From positions 1 through 32,653 of the forward strand of contig ONDC01000010.1 of NCBI GenBank assembly GCA_900316495.1: 32,653 nucleotides of DNA. Reading direction: 5' to 3'. This stretch comes from an uncultured Eubacteriales bacterium. Its GTDB lineage: Bacteria > Bacillota > Clostridia > Oscillospirales > Acutalibacteraceae. Below, one piece after another: positions 30,534-32,653 of this stretch (the first letter of the stretch is position 1; each line of letters opens with the position of its first letter). The notes beneath the pieces are model-generated. The model did no database searches, was not told the DNA's origin, and saw only the letters and a list, made by a program, of their open reading frames with translations. A program made the position numbers and the translations under genes.

Positions 30534-31505
30534 ATGATTCTCAGCAACAAAAGTCTCCATGGCACAGACATCAAGATCTTCTCATGCAATTCCAACATGA
30601 AGCTCGCTCAGGACATCTGCGATATATTAGAGCAGCCCATGGGCAGGAGCGACGTCACAAAATTCAGCGACGGCGAAATCTCGGTATCGCTCAAGGAATC
30701 CGTTCGCGGCAAGGACTGCTTTGTCATCCAGTCCACCAGCGATCCGGTCAACGACAATCTGATGGAAATGCTGATCATGATCGACGCCCTCAAGAGAGCA
30801 TCGGCAAGCAGAATCACCGCCGTCATTCCCTACATGGGCTATGCCCGTCAGGACAGAAAGGCGAAGGCAAGAGACCCGATCTCCGCCAAGCTCTGCGCCG
30901 ACCTCATCACCACTGCCGGAGCCGACCGTGTGCTGACAATGGATCTCCACGCCGCCCAGATTCAGGGCTTCTTCAACATCCCCGTCGATCATCTTCTGGG
31001 CGCGCCCATTCTCGCCAAGTACTTCAAGGAAAAAATGGGCGACAGAAACGGCGAATATATGTGCGTATCTCCCGACCTCGGCTCCGTCACCCGCGTGAGG
31101 AATTTTGCCCAGCGACTCGACTGTCCCATCGCCATCATTGACAAGCGCCGTCAGAAGGCGAACGTCAGCGAGGTCATGAATATCATCGGCGACGTCACCG
31201 GCAAGAAAATCCTCCTGATTGACGATATGGTGGACACCGCCGGCACCATTTGCAACGCGGCAAAGGCGCTCATGGAGCACGGCGCGGTGGAGGTTTCGGC
31301 ATGCGCGACGCACGCGGTGCTCAGCGGCCCCGCCCTCCAGAGAATAGAGGAAAGCCCGATCAAAGAGTTCATCTTCCTCGACACCATTCACCTCGGCAAG
31401 GAGAAAATGCTTGACAAATTTACCATTCTCAGCACAGCGCCCTATTTTGCGGACGCGATTCGCAGAGTATACAGCGATGAACCTATCTCCATTATCTTTG
31501 ACTGA
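30534..31505 (+). CDS. prs: Ribose-phosphate pyrophosphokinase
   Basis: A 323-residue enzyme that makes PRPP from ribose 5-phosphate and ATP, feeding purine, pyrimidine, histidine and NAD synthesis. Motifs are KFSDGEISVSL, IPYMGYARQDRK, the Mg-binding VLTMDLHAAQIQGFF, DKRRQKANVSEVMN in the flexible loop, and the PRPP loop LLIDDMVDTAGTI. This is the class I pattern. ATG 30534 follows AGGAGG. The gap from glmU holds no strong terminator, so co-transcription is likely. Confidence 0.97.
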   Translation: MILSNKSLHGTDIKIFSCNSNMKLAQDICDILEQPMGRSDVTKFSDGEISVSLKESVRGKDCFVIQSTSDPVNDNLMEMLIMIDALKRASASRITAVIPYMGYARQDRKAKARDPISAKLCADLITTAGADRVLTMDLHAAQIQGFFNIPVDHLLGAPILAKYFKEKMGDRNGEYMCVSPDLGSVTRVRNFAQRLDCPIAIIDKRRQKANVSEVMNIIGDVTGKKILLIDDMVDTAGTICNAAKALMEHGAVEVSACATHAVLSGPALQRIEESPIKEFIFLDTIHLGKEKMLDKFTILSTAPYFADAIRRVYSDEPISIIFD

Positions 31506-31539
31506 TTTTTCCGAAACGATACATAAATAGCATCCCTCA

Positions 31540-31577
31540 GGCAGGGCGATCTCCGTCAGGTGATTGTCCTGCCCTTT
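31540..31577 (+). terminator. Terminator-like hairpin after prs
   Basis: A 12-bp stem (31540-31551 with 31562-31573), including two G-U pairs and a 10-nt loop, is followed by CTTT only. The stem is strong but the U-tract poor. It would separate prs from pth, which has its own promoter. Confidence 0.55.
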
Positions 31578-31680
31578 AGGCGTCAGTAAAAGTGTGGAGT
31601 GAAGGAAGGCACATTCGCGCCATGGAATATCTATCGCTGTGCTACTCAGGCTTTTTGTATTCCAGCGCGCAAGCGCACAT

Positions 31681-31736
31681 TTCAAACTTCACATTTCACA
31701 CTTCACACTTCACACTTCACACTTCACACTTCACAT
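31681..31736 (+). repeat. Tandem heptamer repeat TTCACAC (8 units)
   Basis: Eight direct units of 7 bp run without gaps: TTCAAAC, TTCACAT, five TTCACAC, TTCACAT. The array lies 47 nt before the pth start, in a noncoding leader. A 7-bp inverted repeat TGGAATA/TATTCCA (31623-31629, 31658-31664) precedes it. Confidence 0.95.
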
Positions 31737-31743
31737 TTATAAT
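31716..31743 (+). promoter_or_regulatory. Promoter of pth built from the heptamer array
   Basis: TATAAT (31738-31743) follows the array. A TTCACA hexamer inside a repeat unit (31716-31721) lies 16 bp upstream and matches the -35 consensus at five of six positions. Expansion within the array would leave this spacing unchanged. Confidence 0.55.
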
Positions 31744-31783
31744 AAAGATTGCGGTTATTAATGGTAGAGGAGAGATTCAGAAA

Positions 31784-32377
31784 ATGTTCGGCATGAACAA
31801 ACCGAAGAATATTGACTGGCTGGTGGTGGGACTCGGCAATCCCGGAAAAAAATATCAGGGAACCCGGCACAATGCGGGATTCATGGCAGCCGACGCGCTG
31901 GCGGAACGGCTGGGAATCAAGGTGGACAGGGTAAAATTCCACGCGCTTGTCGGGGACGGCATGTGCGGCGAAAAGCGCATTCTGCTCGCTAAGCCGCAGA
32001 CCTTCATGAACCTTTCGGGGCAGGCCGTGGATGAGATCATGCAGTTTTACAAGCTGCCGCCGGAACGTCTGTTAGTGATGTGCGACGACATCTCGCTCGA
32101 ACCGGGAAGACTGCGCATCCGGCGCAAAGGCTCGCACGGAGGACAGAACGGCATGCGCAACATCATCGATATGGTGGAGAGCAGCGACTTCTGCCGCATC
32201 AAGTTAGGTATCGGAGCCAAGCCCCATCCCGATTACAGCCTCGCCGACTGGGTGCTGAGTCATTTTACGCAGGCCGAGCTGAAAATCATGGAAGAAACCT
32301 CCCTTAAAGCCGCCGAAGCCGCCGAAATGATCGTCAACGGCGAGACGGACAAGGCGATGAATCTCTTCAATTCTTGA
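31784..32377 (+). CDS. pth: Peptidyl-tRNA hydrolase
   Basis: A 197-residue enzyme that frees tRNA from stalled peptidyl-tRNA. The N-terminal VVGLGNPGKKYQGTRHNAGF block contains the catalytic His (about 29). KPQTFMNLSG and VMCDDISLEPGRLRIRRKG with the conserved Asp follow, then SHGGQNGMRNI and FCRIKLGIG. ATG 31784 has GAGGAGA about 10 nt upstream; longer in-frame starts would translate the heptamer array and are rejected. Length is typical. Confidence 0.96.
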   Translation: MFGMNKPKNIDWLVVGLGNPGKKYQGTRHNAGFMAADALAERLGIKVDRVKFHALVGDGMCGEKRILLAKPQTFMNLSGQAVDEIMQFYKLPPERLLVMCDDISLEPGRLRIRRKGSHGGQNGMRNIIDMVESSDFCRIKLGIGAKPHPDYSLADWVLSHFTQAELKIMEETSLKAAEAAEMIVNGETDKAMNLFNS

Positions 32378-32399
32378 AAAAACGACGTGAGAGTTTTCT

Positions 32400-32653
32400 A
32401 TGAACCATGCGACATCCGTTCAGAAAAAGCGCGAAACATGGGGCGACGTCATCCGTGGCATCTGCTCTCTGTGCGTCATCTTAGCCCATATTCCCGGAAA
32501 CTCCGACGTGGTGATAATGTATATTGCTCCGTTCATGCTGCCCTGCTTTTTTATCCTCACCGGCTATTTCACGAAAAATTACGGAGGCGTTCTCTCCGAC
32601 TTCCTTTACAACAAGGTGCTGAAGGAGCTGATTCTGAAGCTGATGTTCTGCTT
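32400..32653 (+). CDS. Acyltransferase-3 family membrane protein (5' part, cut by window end)
   Basis: An open frame from ATG 32400 runs off the window after 84 codons. The translation begins with a basic stretch, then DVIRGICSLCVILAHIP, the family's first helix with its conserved His after a small-residue run. A hydrophobic segment MYIAPFMLPCFFILTGYF follows, matching the second helix (FFxxSGY/FFILTGYF pattern). Members O-acetylate or O-acylate sugars on cell-surface polymers. The ribosome site is weak (GTGAGAG). It begins 22 nt after pth and may be co-transcribed. Confidence 0.75.
   Translation, partial: MNHATSVQKKRETWGDVIRGICSLCVILAHIPGNSDVVIMYIAPFMLPCFFILTGYFTKNYGGVLSDFLYNKVLKELILKLMFC

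Noticed and set aside
31681..31736. The heptamer array as a CRISPR array
   Set aside because: Units are 7 bp and contiguous with no spacers, and no cas genes are present.
31592..31783. A longer pth frame including the heptamer repeat as HTSHFT-type codons
   Set aside because: It would add 64 low-complexity residues to a protein that already starts at the usual place with a GAGGAGA site.

Overview
The window is a dense, all-bacterial stretch that looks like the chromosome of an anaerobic, low-to-mid GC Gram-positive of the Clostridia, most likely the Oscillospiraceae/Ruminococcaceae. This placement is inference. It rests on the operon order nusB-xseA-xseB-ispA-dxs-tlyA-nadK-argR-recN, a glmU-prs-pth cluster, a reverse-type rubrerythrin, CpsB-type (PHP) rather than Wzb-type phosphatase chemistry, near-consensus sigma-A promoters (TTGACA-17-TATAAT, often with TGn) and strong AAGGAG ribosome sites. 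No phage, IS element, CRISPR array or clear foreign island was seen.

Layout. 1-212: two tRNA genes on the minus strand (Ser-CGA, Ala-CGC) with an intrinsic terminator between them. 436-4770: a plus-strand surface-polysaccharide control group made of an LCP ligase, a fused Wzz-like/tyrosine autokinase with a Gly-Tyr repeat tail, and a CpsB-type tyrosine phosphatase. No glycosyltransferase genes are in view. 4781-6576: a convergent minus-strand membrane pair, PAP2 phosphatase and UPF0104/YbhN flippase-like protein. 6711-12213: plus-strand genes for phosphatidylserine synthase (with two promoters and a Fur-box-like palindrome), a DUF4003-like protein, a lone cobalamin methyltransferase CbiL, a YwaF/TMEM164-like plus LiaF-like membrane pair, and a metallophosphoesterase plus lipoprotein pair. 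12231-18180: minus-strand single genes for an M3 oligoendopeptidase, a reverse rubrerythrin, and an 1129-residue GAF/GGDEF protein with helical repeats and a degenerate STAND-like N-terminus.

18325-28433 is one long minus-strand housekeeping operon read from a promoter near 28550: nusB, a TsaD/Kae1 paralogue, xseA, xseB, ispA, a DUF212 gene, dxs, tlyA, nadK, argR, recN. It combines transcription antitermination, exonuclease VII, isoprenoid precursor synthesis, rRNA methylation, NADP synthesis, arginine control and DNA repair. Several junctions overlap by 4 nt. 28434-28968 is a long divergent intergenic region. 28969-32653 carries glmU, prs and pth, then the start of an acyltransferase-3 membrane protein cut by the window edge. 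A tandem 7-bp repeat in front of pth also supplies the likely -35 box of its promoter.

The items most worth a second look are the GGDEF protein with the broken nucleotide-binding N-terminus, the tyrosine kinase with a non-canonical Walker A, a Gly-Tyr tail and a suspicious 5' reading frame, the Fur-like site before pssA, the TsaD paralogue in the nusB operon, and the heptamer repeat promoter of pth. None of these is proven to be a new system; each is stated with its basis.
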